Shown: positions 24,906 to 34,239, counted from the stretch's first letter. The stretch is DNA of 64,000 bases from DASSUW01 sp963835525 (GCA_963835525.1 CAWIFM010000002.1:62001-126000); one strand, 5' to 3'. The notes: generated from the letters alone by a model not told the origin. Translations and numbers: made by a program.

Positions 24906-26627
24906 ATGAGCGGCCTCAGCCGCGCGCTCGTCGCGCTCGCCGTCGCGGGCTTCGTGCTCGGGCTGGCGGCGCTCGCGCTGGTGACCGCGAGCGACCGCGA
25001 GGACGTTCCCGGCCCGTCGGTCGCATTGGCGCTCACGCTCGGCTGGGCGTTCATCGGCGCGGGCCTCTACGCGTGGTGGCGGCGGCCGGAGAACCGCAGC
25101 GGCGCGCTGATGACGATGGTGGGCTTCGTCTGGTTCATGGGCGCGCTGACCAGCGCGGACAGCGCGTGGGCGTTCACGATCGGCCTGGCGCTGAGCTCGC
25201 TGTGGATCGCGGCGCTCGTGCACATGCTGGTGGCCTTCCCGACCGGCCGGGTGGCCCCGGGTCTCGAGCGCACCGTCGTGCGGCTCGTCTGGTTCACCGC
25301 TCTGATCGCAGGACCGTTCTCGCTGCTCGTCTTCGAGAACGAGGACTGCGACGACTGCCCGGACAACCTGCTGCTGGTGTGGTCGAACGAGACGGCGGCG
25401 ACCGTGCTCGAGGCGGTCGGCTTCTTCGTGCTGGTCGTCGTCCTCGGCGCCCTCGTCGTCGTGCTGATCCGGCGCTGGCGCTCGTTCGGCCCGGTCCAGC
25501 GGCGGGCGCTCAGCCCGGTCCTGTGGACCGGCACCGCCGTCGCGGTCGTCGCCCTCCTGACCGTGGTCGCGAACGCGGCCTCCGCGGACGACGTGATCAG
25601 GGTCCTCGACGCGGTGCTGACCGTACTGATCACCGCGGTGCCGTTCGCCTTCCTGGTCGGCCTCATGCGGTCGTCGCTCTCGCGCGCCGGCGCGGTGAGC
25701 GCGCTGTTCGATCGGCTCGGCGGCGTCAGCGCGCGCGACGCGCTGGCCGAGGCGCTCGGCGACGACACGCTCACGCTCGCCTACTGGCTGCCCGACCAGC
25801 GGCGGTACGTCGATGCGCAGGGCCACACGGTGGCGCTCGAGGGCGCCGTGACCGAGATCGAGCGCGACGGCACCCCGATCGCCGCCATCCTGCATGACCC
25901 GGGACTGCTCGAGGACCGCGAGCTGGTGCGGACGGCGGGCGCCGCCGCGGCGCTCGCGCTCGAGAACGAGCGGCTGGCGGCCGAGGTGCGTGCCCGCTAC
26001 GACGACCTGCGTGCGGCCAGCGCGCGGCTCGTCGCCGCCGGCGACGCCGCCCGCCGCAAGATCGAGCGCGACCTGCACGACGGCGCCCAGCAACGGCTCG
26101 TCTCGCTGTCGGTCACGCTCAACCTCGCGCGCAAGAACACCGAGCCCGGGTCACAGGTCGCGAAGCTGCTCGACAGCGCGATGACGGAGCTGACCGCCGG
26201 CCTCGCCGAGCTGCGCGAGCTGGCCCGCGGCATCCATCCCGCGCTCCTGACCGAGCGCGGCCTGGACCCCGCGCTCCAGAGCCTCGCGGCCCGCGCGCCG
26301 CTGCCGGTCAGCGTCTCGGCGTCGGTCGAGGGCCGGTACGCGCCGGCCGTCGAGGCGGCCGTCTACTTCGTGGTGATGGAGGCGCTCACCAACGTGGCCA
26401 AGTACGCCTCGGCCAGCGCCGCCGAGGTCACCGTCGAGCAGGTCGACGGCCACGTGGTGATCGGCGTCCAGGACGACGGGATCGGCGGCGCCGACCCGGC
26501 GTCGGGCACCGGCCTGGCCGGGCTCGCCGACCGCGTCGCCGCGCTGGGCGGGCGCCTCGTGGTCGAGAGCCCGCCCGGCGGCGGGACCGTCGTGCGGGCA
26601 GAGGTGCCCGCACGACGATCTTCCTGA
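24906..26627 (+). CDS. Orphan NarL-type sensor histidine kinase
   Basis: A 573-residue kinase. The N-terminal 270 residues hold about eight membrane helices with a short extracellular loop containing three Cys/Asp ('NEDCDDCPDN'). A weakly GAF-like region follows. The HisKA_3 dimerisation box is 'KIERDLHDGAQQRLVSLS' with the phospho-accepting His near residue 391, and an HATPase_c domain has 'EALTNVAKYASAS', 'VQDDGIGG' and 'GTGLAGLADRVAALGG'. No response regulator gene is adjacent, which is unusual for this type. The start is 9 bases after the cupin stop, so it may belong to the same transcript. Confidence 0.9.
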   Translation: MSGLSRALVALAVAGFVLGLAALALVTASDREDVPGPSVALALTLGWAFIGAGLYAWWRRPENRSGALMTMVGFVWFMGALTSADSAWAFTIGLALSSLWIAALVHMLVAFPTGRVAPGLERTVVRLVWFTALIAGPFSLLVFENEDCDDCPDNLLLVWSNETAATVLEAVGFFVLVVVLGALVVVLIRRWRSFGPVQRRALSPVLWTGTAVAVVALLTVVANAASADDVIRVLDAVLTVLITAVPFAFLVGLMRSSLSRAGAVSALFDRLGGVSARDALAEALGDDTLTLAYWLPDQRRYVDAQGHTVALEGAVTEIERDGTPIAAILHDPGLLEDRELVRTAGAAAALALENERLAAEVRARYDDLRAASARLVAAGDAARRKIERDLHDGAQQRLVSLSVTLNLARKNTEPGSQVAKLLDSAMTELTAGLAELRELARGIHPALLTERGLDPALQSLAARAPLPVSVSASVEGRYAPAVEAAVYFVVMEALTNVAKYASASAAEVTVEQVDGHVVIGVQDDGIGGADPASGTGLAGLADRVAALGGRLVVESPPGGGTVVRAEVPARRSS

Positions 26628-26631
26628 CGAG

Positions 26632-28382
26632 CTACTTCAGGGACGTGAAAGCGAAGTCCCAGGTGGCCAGGTTGCGGCTGACCACGCCGTTGACGTTCTC
26701 CGAGCGCAGCATCGCCTGCGTGTCCCACAGCCACGGCACCGCGGCCGCCTCCTCGGTGATCGCCTTGTCGACCTCGCCCCACGCCTGGTTGCGCTCGGCG
26801 GGATCGTTGACGACCTCGGCCTCGTCCATCTGCTTGTTGATGGCCGGGACGTCGAGCAGGGCGAAGTTCGAGTTGCCCTCCTCGAGGATGTTCTTGCCGT
26901 TGAACACCGGGTTGAGGAGCGTCTCCGGGTCGGCGAAGTCCTTCAGCCAGCCCACGCTCGGGCAGACGTCGGGCTGGTTGCCCGGCACCTGGCAGAACTT
27001 CGTGTACATCGAGTCGCGCACGACGTAGCGCATCTTGACGTCGAAGCCGAGCGCCTTGAGCTGCTCGACGGCGACCTGCGTGACGTTCTTCTGCTGCGTC
27101 GCGTTGTCCGACACGCCGGTGAGCTTGCGCGCCGTCGTACATGCCGGACTCGTAGCCCGCCTTCTTCATGTACTCCTTGGCGAGCTCGAGGTTGCCCGAG
27201 GGCTGGGCCATGAAGTCGGCGCCCGGTGCCCTCCTCGCCGCCGGCCTCGTCGAAGCCCGGCTGGCCCGGCGGGATGTAGTGCGTCGGGATGTCGCCGGTG
27301 ATCGGGCCTCCGAACGCCTGGCGCAGCGCCTCCTTGTCGATCGCCGCGTTGAGCGCTCGCCGCACGTCGGCGTTGTCGAACGGCGGCCGGTCGGTCCGGA
27401 ACGCGATGTAGCGGAAGCGGCCGGTCGGCGGCGACAGCTCCATCAGGTCCTTCTGGTCGCCCTGCGAGACGCTCTTGAGGATCGGCGCCGGCAGCTGGAA
27501 GTCGCCGGAGATCTGCGACTGGCCCTCGAGGATCTGGCGCGAGGCGACGTCGGGGTCGTTGCCCTCCTTGATCGTGATCGAGTCGACGTAAGCGGGCTTG
27601 TAGTCGGTCGACGCGTCCCAGTTCGGGTTGCGCACGAGCTTGATCTCGGTGCCCGGCGTGTAGCCGGTGAGCTTGCCCGACTCGTCGTTCTCGACCATGT
27701 ACGGACCGGTTGCGACCTGGTTGTCGCCGTACGCGGACGGCTGCTTGCGGTCGAACTTCTGCGCGTACTCCTTCGGCACCGGCGCCGAGGCCGGCATCGA
27801 CAGCGCGGCGGCCACGATGGCGCCGCGCGGGGCGTCGAGCTTGAGCACGATCGTCTGGTCGTCGGGCGTCTCGATGCCCGAGATCTCGTCCGCCTTGCCG
27901 TCCTGGAACGCCTTCAGGCCCGTCAGGGCTCCCATGTAGGCGCCGACGTACGGCCCTGCGACCTCCGGGGTGAAGCCGCGCTCGAGCCCGTACTTGACGT
28001 CGGCCGAGGTGACCTCGCGGTCGACCGGCGGGCTGAACTTCACGCCCGTGCGGATCTTCACGGTGACGGTCTTGCCGTCCTCGGCGATCTCCGGCGGGCC
28101 CTCCGCCAGATCGGGCTCGAGGTTGCTCGCGTCGTCGGGCTGGTACGAGTAGAGCGGGCGCTGCGTCGCGTACGCGACGTTCATCCCGTACTGGTAGTAC
28201 GTGCTGCCCGGGTCGATCTTGTCGACGTCGGCGGCGTACATGACCACCAGGTCACCGCCCTGCTTCGCTTCCTGCTGCGGGGCTTCGCCGCCCTGATCGG
28301 CAGCCTCCTCCCCGTCGTCGCCTCCGCACCCTCCGAGCGCAAGGACGAACGCGGCCCCCAGGGCCAATGCGACACTCCTCAT
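26632..28382 (-). pseudogene. Family 5 ABC substrate-binding lipoprotein, two frameshifts
   Basis: A peptide/opine-type (SBP_bac_5) solute-binding protein. The lipoprotein signal ends 'FVLALGGCGGDDGE'. The long first frame carries 'YQYGMNVAYATQRPLYSYQP', 'VKYGLERGF' and 'RRALNAAIDKEALRQAFGG'. After shifts near 27220 and 27127 the match continues through 'MAQPSGNLELAKEYMKKAGY', then 'QLKALGFDVKMRYVVRDSMY', to 'VVSRNLATWDFAFTSLK'. Removing one base at each site gives 582 residues, normal for the family. It follows the DUF3830 and allantoinase genes on the same strand, so purine-breakdown products or amides are possible ligands. No permease or ATPase genes are adjacent. Confidence 0.8.
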
Positions 28383-28473
28383 CAATGGACCTCCCCTTCG
28401 AGTTGCGCCGGAGGGTAGTGAGGACGCAGGCGGCATGTCGACCGCAACGCGCACCCACCGGTAGGGAGGTAAC

Positions 28474-28884
28474 TCAGGCGTTCTCGAAGACGACGTCCTG
28501 CGCGCCCTCCCAGAGGACCATGCGGCCGAGCTCGCGGAGCTGGTCGGCGCCCTCCGTGACCGTCAGGAAATGGTTGCCGGCGAGCTGGCCGACGATGCTC
28601 GCGAAGCACGTGCCGCCGTACGGGAAGAGGATCTCCGTCTCGCTGTAGCCGCCCGGGTAGAGCAGGACCTCGCCCGGCGCGGGGTGGCTCGTGTGGTTCT
28701 CGAAGTCGAGGTTGGTCTCCATGTCGCCCAGCGGGATCCAGGCCGACTCGCCGCTCCAGCGCACGTGGATGATCTTGTTGCGGAACGGCAGCAGCGCGCG
28801 GAACGCGGCGCACGTCCTGGGCGCCGCCTCGACCCAGTCGGCGCCGAACTGCAGCGGTCCGGCGGTGATGCGCAGGTCGCTCAT
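28474..28884 (-). CDS. DUF3830 family protein (cyclophilin-like fold)
   Basis: A 136-residue protein with the DUF3830 pattern: 'CAAFRALLPFRNKIIHVRWS', 'AWIPLGD', 'ENHTSHPAPGEVLLYPGGYS' and 'ILFPYGGTCFAS'. Members have a cyclophilin-like beta-barrel and occur in purine and hydantoin utilisation loci; no reaction is established. The ATG overlaps the allantoinase stop by 4 bases, placing it in the purine operon. The binding-lipoprotein gene starts 91 bases downstream. Confidence 0.8.
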   Translation of the reverse strand: MSDLRITAGPLQFGADWVEAAPRTCAAFRALLPFRNKIIHVRWSGESAWIPLGDMETNLDFENHTSHPAPGEVLLYPGGYSETEILFPYGGTCFASIVGQLAGNHFLTVTEGADQLRELGRMVLWEGAQDVVFENA

Positions 28885-30131
28885 GCGGGGTCCTTTCGTG
28901 GCGTGATCAGGCGGCCTCTCGAGGCGCCGCCGCGAACGAGGGTGCGGACGATGCGCGGGAGCGGCCGCCCTGCGAAGGGGCTGAGCCGATGGCGGTCCAC
29001 CAGCTCGGGCGGCCGGCGTTCCCCGAGGTCCACGAGCACGAGGTCGGCGTCGGCGCCCGGCTCGAGCCGGCCCTTGGGGAGGTTGAAGCGCTTCGCCACG
29101 CTCGCGCTCGTCAGCGCGGCGACCGTCTGTGGCGGCAGTCGTTCGAGCAGCAGTGAGAGCATCGTCTGCGCGCCCGCGATCCCGCCCCAGGCGGCGGTGA
29201 AGTCGCCCTCCTTCATCTCGGGCGGGCACGGCGAGTGGTCGGACGCGACGAACGCGACGTCGCTCAACGCGCGCCAGAGCGCTTCGACCTCATGGGCCGG
29301 CCGCAGCGGCGGCGCGCACTTCGCGCGCGTGCCGAGCGTCTCTAGGTCCTCCTCGGTGAGGGTCAGGTAATGCGGGCACGTCTCGCACGTGGCGTTGCTC
29401 GCCGCCACGAGGGCGACGCCCTCGGCGCTGCTGACGTGCACGACGTGCAGGTCGCAGCCGGTGCGCTCGGCGAGCTCGATCGCGACCTCGATCGCCTCCA
29501 GCTCGGCCTGGATCGGGCGCGAGGCTACGAAGTCGCGCCAGCCCGTGCCCTGCGGGTCGCGCAGCGCGGACGGCCGCTCGGCGTGGACGAGCACGGGCAG
29601 CCCGAGGGCGGCGGCGCGCGCCATGCCGGCCTCGAGCACCTCGTCGTCGACGGCCGGGAAGTCCTCGATCCCGCTGTCGCACATGAAGGCCTTGAAGCCG
29701 GCGACGCCGCGCTCGGCCAGCTCTTCGAGCCGGCCCAGGTTGCCCGGCACGAGCCCGCCCCAGAGCGCGAAGTCGACCACCGACGACGCGGTCGCCGCCT
29801 CGACCTTGGCGTCGAACGCCGCGCCGTCGACCGTCGGCGGGTGGGCGTTGAGCGGCATCTCGATGCAGGCGGTGGCGCCGCCCGCCTTCAGCGCGGCCGA
29901 GCCGGTGGCCCAGCCCTCCCACTCGGTGCGGCCCGGCTCGTTGAAGTGCACGTGGGCGTCGATCGCGCCGGGCAGCAGGTGCAGGCCGCGGGCATCGATC
30001 TCCTCGGCGGCGGCGGGCAGCTCGGGCCCGATCGCCTCGATCAGCCCGTCGGTGACGGCGACGTCGGCCTGGATCGGGAACACGCCGGGCAACACCAGGG
30101 TCGCGCCGCGGATCAGCAGGTCAGACGGCAC
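28881..30131 (-). CDS. allB: Allantoinase
   Basis: A 416-residue cyclic amidohydrolase that opens allantoin to allantoate. The metal motif is 'AIDAHVHFNEPGRTEWEGW'; the carbamylated lysine is in 'GFKAFMCDSG'; further ligands are in 'VLVHAERPS', 'LHVVHVSS' and 'FVASDHSPCPP'. The last pair, and 'NAHPPT', favour allantoinase over dihydropyrimidinase. A GTG at 30131 overlaps the allantoate amidohydrolase stop by 11 bases; the opening 'LLIRGATLVLPG' is the family's normal start. It belongs to the minus-strand purine operon. Confidence 0.9.
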   Translation of the reverse strand: MPSDLLIRGATLVLPGVFPIQADVAVTDGLIEAIGPELPAAAEEIDARGLHLLPGAIDAHVHFNEPGRTEWEGWATGSAALKAGGATACIEMPLNAHPPTVDGAAFDAKVEAATASSVVDFALWGGLVPGNLGRLEELAERGVAGFKAFMCDSGIEDFPAVDDEVLEAGMARAAALGLPVLVHAERPSALRDPQGTGWRDFVASRPIQAELEAIEVAIELAERTGCDLHVVHVSSAEGVALVAASNATCETCPHYLTLTEEDLETLGTRAKCAPPLRPAHEVEALWRALSDVAFVASDHSPCPPEMKEGDFTAAWGGIAGAQTMLSLLLERLPPQTVAALTSASVAKRFNLPKGRLEPGADADLVLVDLGERRPPELVDRHRLSPFAGRPLPRIVRTLVRGGASRGRLITPRKDPA

Positions 30132-31214
30132 GCAGCAGGCGCTCCAGGGCGTCGAGGGCGACCGCCACGTCGGCCTCCTCGACCGACTCGGCGGGGTTGT
30201 GGCTGCCGCCGCCGCGAGCGCACGAACAGCATCGCGGTGGGGGCGATGTGGGCCATCATCGCCGCGTCGTGGCCGGCGCCGCTCGGGAGCCGTGTGCCGA
30301 CGCCGAAGGCCGCGGTGAGGCGCTCGTCCATCGCCACCGCGGGGCTGTCGCCGCCGGAGCGCCACGTCGACCTCGACGCCGCGGCCCTTTCCGGCCTCGG
30401 CGCGCAGCGCCTCGAACGTCGCGCGGCGCGTCGCGTCGTCCGGGTGCCGGAGGTCGAGCGTCAGGGTGACGCTCCCCGGGATCACGTTGCGGACGTTCGG
30501 CTCGACCTGCACGCGGCCGACGGTGCCGCCCGCCCGCTCGACGGCGAGGATCCACTCGGCGGCGGCGGTCAGCGCGTCATGGCGGTCGCCCATCGGCGTG
30601 GTGCCGGCGTGGCCGGCCTCTCCGGCGAAGGTCACCTCCGCGTGGCTCTGCCCCTGGATGGCGGTGACGACGCCCACCGGCTCGCCCAGCCGCTCGAGCA
30701 CGGGGCCCTGCTCGATGTGGACCTCGACGTAGCCCTCGACGTCCACGCGGGCCGGGCCGGGGTCGCCCACCAGCTCGCGGAGGCGCACGTCGCCGTCGCG
30801 CCGGTCGAGCCAGGCCGCGTCGAAGCGCCCGGTGAGCGCGGACGACCCGAGGTAGGCGGTCCCGAAGCGGCAGCCCTCCTCGTCCGCGAACCCGATGACC
30901 TCCAGGTCGCGCGCGACGCGTTCGGCGGCCTCGATGGCGATCAGCACGCCGAGCGGCCCGTCGTACCTGCCGGCGTCCACCACGGTGTCGAGGTGCGAGC
31001 CGAGCATCAGAAACGGCCCTTCGCCGCGGCGGCCGATGAGGTTGCGCACCGCGTCCTCGCGCGTCTCGAGGCCGGCTTCGCGCATCCAGCCCCCGACCAG
31101 CGCGTTCGCCTCCCGCATCGCCTCGGTGCCGAAGCGGCGCGTCAGGCGGCCGGGCTCCTCGCTGATCTGCGCGAGGGCGTCGCAGCGCTCGAGCACGCGG
31201 GCGGCGCCGCTCAA
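30121..31214 (-). pseudogene. allC: Allantoate amidohydrolase, two frameshifts
   Basis: An M20-type amidohydrolase that splits allantoate, releasing ammonia. The long first frame has 'LMLGSHLDTVVDAGRYDGPL', 'EVIGFADEEGCRFG', 'YVEVHIEQGPVLE', 'GEAGHAGTTPMGDRHDAL' and 'VEPNVRNVIPGS'. A shift near 30370 leads to 'SGGDSPAVAMDERLTAAFGV' and 'SGAGHDAAMMAHIAPTAMLF', and a second near 30215 to 'SHNPAESVEEADVAVALDAL'. Removing one base at each site gives 363 residues with all zinc ligands. The start is TTG 31214, overlapping the HIU hydrolase stop. Because of the shifts the first frame runs on into allB, giving a false fusion. Confidence 0.85.
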
Positions 31215-31513
31215 CTGCCCCGGTACGTGCTGTAGGACCAGGGCGAGACGAGCAGCGGCACGTGGTAGTGCGCCTCGGGGTCGGCGATCGTGAAGCGCAC
31301 GGGCACGCGGTCGAGGAACGCGCGCTCGCCGAAGTAGTCGCCGACCGCGAAGGTCAGCTCGTACTCGCCGGCCGGCGTGTCCTCGAGCAGCCGCGCGCGG
31401 CCGTCGTCGTCGGTCGTCGCGGCGATCAGCTCGTCCCCGCGGCGCAGCTCGATCGCGACGCCCGCGGCGGGTCGCCCGCGCGCCGTGTCGAGTACGTGGG
31501 TGCTCAGGCTCAT
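31211..31513 (-). CDS. uraH: 5-hydroxyisourate hydrolase
   Basis: A 100-residue transthyretin-related protein that hydrolyses 5-hydroxyisourate, the uricase product, to OHCU. Diagnostic features are the N-terminal 'STHVLDTARGRPA' with the catalytic His, 'HYHVPLLVSPWSYSTYRGS' with another His, and the C-terminal Tyr-Arg-Gly-Ser tetrapeptide that defines the enzyme against transthyretin. Overlaps of 4 bases with the uricase gene upstream and the allantoate amidohydrolase downstream show one operon. Confidence 0.96.
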   Translation of the reverse strand: MSLSTHVLDTARGRPAAGVAIELRRGDELIAATTDDDGRARLLEDTPAGEYELTFAVGDYFGERAFLDRVPVRFTIADPEAHYHVPLLVSPWSYSTYRGS

Positions 31514-32292
31514 CGCGTCAACGTCAGCGTGATCAGGCCCTGGGCCGGGAACGGGTCGGTGTAGACCCTGCGTCCGTCCGCCTCGCCGACCGGGTCGCGG
31601 GTGTGGTTCTCGGCCGTGAAGCTCAGCTCGGCGATCTGCTCGTGGTCGGCCAGCAGCCGCATGCCCATCTCGTGCACGAGGTGCTGGATCGACTCCGACA
31701 CGAAGTCGTCGAACGTGCGCGCGAAGTGGTCGCGCACGGCGAGCGAGTCGACCGGCTCCGCTCCCGGCGCGTAGAGCCAGTCGGCGTCGATACGCACGAA
31801 CAGCGGCCGGTCGCCGCGCTCGGGCAGCGTCGTGTACTCGTCGCGCGCGAAGTGGGTGAAGGCGCTGCCGCGGGTCTTGAGCAGCATCAGCCCGTGGCGG
31901 CCGCCGCGCACCTCGCCGGCGCCGTCAGGGCCGAACTCGACGCTCCCCACTCCGTGGTCGTCGCCGGAGCGCGAGAACACCTTGCCGGCCACGCGGTCGA
32001 AGCGCAGCTCGCGGCCGCTCACGCGGAGCGCCTCCATCACGGGGTAGGTGGTGATCATCAGCTCCCCGATGTGCGCAAGGAAGCCCTCCAGGGTGCTGCC
32101 GGGGAACGCCGCGGCCTCGCGCAGGATGAAGTTCTTCATCGTGTCGGTGGCGACGACGTTGGAGTTGTCGCCCTCCGTGTAGGCGGGCTCGAAGTTCTCG
32201 CCCAGCACCTCGACGCTGACCTCGCAGGCGAAGACGTCGTCGCCGCTGATCCGGTGGACCGGGACGCGCAGCTTGCCGTAGGAGATCCTCAC
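31510..32292 (-). CDS. Urate oxidase (uricase)
   Basis: A 260-residue cofactor-free uricase that oxidises urate to 5-hydroxyisourate. Signatures are 'SYGKLRV' with the catalytic Lys, 'DNSNVVATDTMKNFIL' with the active-site Thr of the Thr-Asp-Thr triplet, a second tunnelling-fold domain with 'FTHFARDEYTTLPE', and 'ELSFTAENH' near the C-terminus. It has no peroxisomal-type tail and is somewhat shorter than fungal enzymes, as in other bacteria. The GTG at 32292 overlaps the uraD stop. Confidence 0.94.
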   Translation of the reverse strand: MRISYGKLRVPVHRISGDDVFACEVSVEVLGENFEPAYTEGDNSNVVATDTMKNFILREAAAFPGSTLEGFLAHIGELMITTYPVMEALRVSGRELRFDRVAGKVFSRSGDDHGVGSVEFGPDGAGEVRGGRHGLMLLKTRGSAFTHFARDEYTTLPERGDRPLFVRIDADWLYAPGAEPVDSLAVRDHFARTFDDFVSESIQHLVHEMGMRLLADHEQIAELSFTAENHTRDPVGEADGRRVYTDPFPAQGLITLTLTR

Positions 32293-32783
32293 AGCGCGTC
32301 CTCCAGCCGCAGCCGGGCGATCTTGGCGATCTCCTCCAGTGCCACGCGGATCTCCTCGTCCTCGGTGTTGGCCAGCCGCTCCGACGCCACGCGCAGGATC
32401 GACTCCTTGGTGTGCTCGCGCGCGCACACCACGAAGGGGAAGCCGAAGCGGTCGCGATAGGCGGAGTTGGTGCTCGTGAAGGCCTCGTACTCGTCGGGGG
32501 TCAGCCGGTCGAGCCCGGCCGACGACTGCTCGCGCGTTGAGCTGTCGGTCAGCGTGCCCTCGATCGCCGCCTTGCCGGCCAGGTCCGGATGGGCGCGGAT
32601 GAGGGCGAGCTTGCGCTCCATCGGGGCCGCGTACATGGCGGCCACAAGCGCCTCGTAGAGCTCCTCGCGGCCGGCGAACGGGCGGTCCCGGTAGGCGGCC
32701 TCGGCGACCCACGGCGAGTGCTCGAACAGCGAGCCGAAGCGCTCGACGAACGCCGCCTGGTCGAGCTCGTTGATCGCCTTCAT
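32289..32783 (-). CDS. uraD: OHCU decarboxylase
   Basis: A 164-residue all-helical enzyme converting 2-oxo-4-hydroxy-4-carboxy-5-ureidoimidazoline to S-allantoin. The catalytic His is in 'LIRAHPDLAGKAA'; 'SSTREQSSAGLDRLT' carries the conserved Ser-x-x-Glu-Gln; 'YRDRFGFPFVVCAREHTKES' is the substrate-binding stretch. It is the first gene of the uraD-uricase-uraH-allC-allB-DUF3830 run. The ATG at 32783 faces the divergent purine permease 58 bases away. Confidence 0.95.
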   Translation of the reverse strand: MKAINELDQAAFVERFGSLFEHSPWVAEAAYRDRPFAGREELYEALVAAMYAAPMERKLALIRAHPDLAGKAAIEGTLTDSSTREQSSAGLDRLTPDEYEAFTSTNSAYRDRFGFPFVVCAREHTKESILRVASERLANTEDEEIRVALEEIAKIARLRLEDAL

Positions 32784-32841
32784 CTTGTGCGGATTGAAGC
32801 AGTCCGTAGTCCGCCGGGAGCGCTGGTACGTTCGCGCCACC

Positions 32842-34239
32842 ATGAGCGCCACCACCGCTTCTCGCGAGCCCTCGGGCTTCCTCGCCCGCCGTTTCCGTCT
32901 CCACGAGCGCGGGACCAACCCGCGGACCGAGGCGCTCGGCGGCGTCGCGACGTTCCTGACGATGAGCTACATCGTCTTCGTCAACCCGGCGATCCTGTCG
33001 GCGGCGGGCGTGCCGCTGGACGCGGTCATCGTGTGCACCGCGCTCGCCGCGGCGGTCACCACGGCGGCGATGGCGCTGGCCACCAACCTGCCGTTCGCGC
33101 TCGCCCCGGGCCTCGGCATCAACGCCATCGTGGCGTTCGACATCATCCTGGGCCGCGGACTGCCGTGGCAGGTCGGCATGGCCGTCGTGGTGATCGAGGG
33201 CGTCGTCGCCGTGATCCTGGTGCTGGCCGGGCTGCGGACGGCGATCATGCACGCCGTCCCCATGGCCCTCAAGCTGGCGATCGGCGTCGGCATCGGCCTC
33301 TTCATCACGCTCGTCGGCCTGCGCGAGGGCGGCATCGTGGTCAACAACCCGGCGACCGGCATCGGGATCGGCGACCTCACGGCGGGTCCGCCGCTTATCG
33401 CCCTCGCCGGCATCCTCGTCGCGGCCGTCCTGGTCGCCCGCCGCCAGCGCGGCGCGGTCATCCTCGGCGTGGTCGCGGCCACCGCCCTCGGCCTGATCTT
33501 CGGCGTGCTCGAGCCACCCGACGGCGTGGCCGACGTCCCCGGCTCCGACGAGTTCTCGATCATCGGCGAGCCGCTCGATCCGGACTTCCTCGGCGACGCG
33601 CTCTCGGTGTCGCTGATCCCGGTGATCTTCGCCCTCTTCATGACCGACTTCTTCGACACCATCGGCACCGCCGTGGCCGTCGGCCGCGGCGGCGGCCTGC
33701 TCGACGACCGGGGCCGTCTCCCGCAGGCCGACCGGCTGCTGCTGGTCGACTCGGGCGCGGCAGCGGTCGGCGGCGCGATGGGTGTCTCGAGCGTGACGAC
33801 CTACGTGGAGAGCGGGGCCGGCGTCGCCGAGGGGGCGCGCACCGGCCTGGCCTCGCTCGTCACCGCCGCCCTCTTCCTGCTCACGATGTTCTTCGTCCCG
33901 ATCGTCGCCCTCGTGGCGCAGGATGTCCCGTACGTCGAGGACAGCTTCATCCATCCTGCCGTCGCGCCCGCGCTGGTCATGGTCGGCTACCTGATGATGC
34001 GGATCGTCCGCGACATCGACTGGGAGCAGCCGGAGAGCTCCATCCCGGCCTTCCTCACCATCGCCGGCATCCCGCTCACGTTCTCCATCGCGGCCGGTAT
34101 CGGCTTCGGAGTCATCGGCTACGTGGTCGTCATGTGCGCGACCGGCAAGATCCGCCAGATCCACGCGCTGATGTGGGCCATCGTGCCGTTCTTCCTGCTC
34201 TACTTCGCGGCCGACTGGCTCGAAGTGAACGTGTTCTAG
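32842..34239 (+). CDS. AzgA-like purine permease (NCS2)
   Basis: A 465-residue transporter of the AzgA branch of the nucleobase-cation symporter-2 family, which imports adenine, guanine and hypoxanthine. Landmarks are 'EALGGVATFLTMSYIVFVNP', 'NLPFALAPGLGINAIVAF', 'MTDFFDTIGTAVAVG' and 'SSVTTYVESGAGVAEGARTG', plus 12-14 hydrophobic segments. It is divergent from uraD across a 58-base gap and shares a control region with the catabolic operon; it would supply the substrates for the deaminases and xanthine dehydrogenase. Confidence 0.92.
   Translation: MSATTASREPSGFLARRFRLHERGTNPRTEALGGVATFLTMSYIVFVNPAILSAAGVPLDAVIVCTALAAAVTTAAMALATNLPFALAPGLGINAIVAFDIILGRGLPWQVGMAVVVIEGVVAVILVLAGLRTAIMHAVPMALKLAIGVGIGLFITLVGLREGGIVVNNPATGIGIGDLTAGPPLIALAGILVAAVLVARRQRGAVILGVVAATALGLIFGVLEPPDGVADVPGSDEFSIIGEPLDPDFLGDALSVSLIPVIFALFMTDFFDTIGTAVAVGRGGGLLDDRGRLPQADRLLLVDSGAAAVGGAMGVSSVTTYVESGAGVAEGARTGLASLVTAALFLLTMFFVPIVALVAQDVPYVEDSFIHPAVAPALVMVGYLMMRIVRDIDWEQPESSIPAFLTIAGIPLTFSIAAGIGFGVIGYVVVMCATGKIRQIHALMWAIVPFFLLYFAADWLEVNVF

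Noticed and set aside
28881..31214. Bifunctional allantoate amidohydrolase-allantoinase fusion
   Set aside because: The joining region is out-of-frame sequence; the real AllC C-terminus is in other frames and AllB has its own start overlapping the AllC stop.
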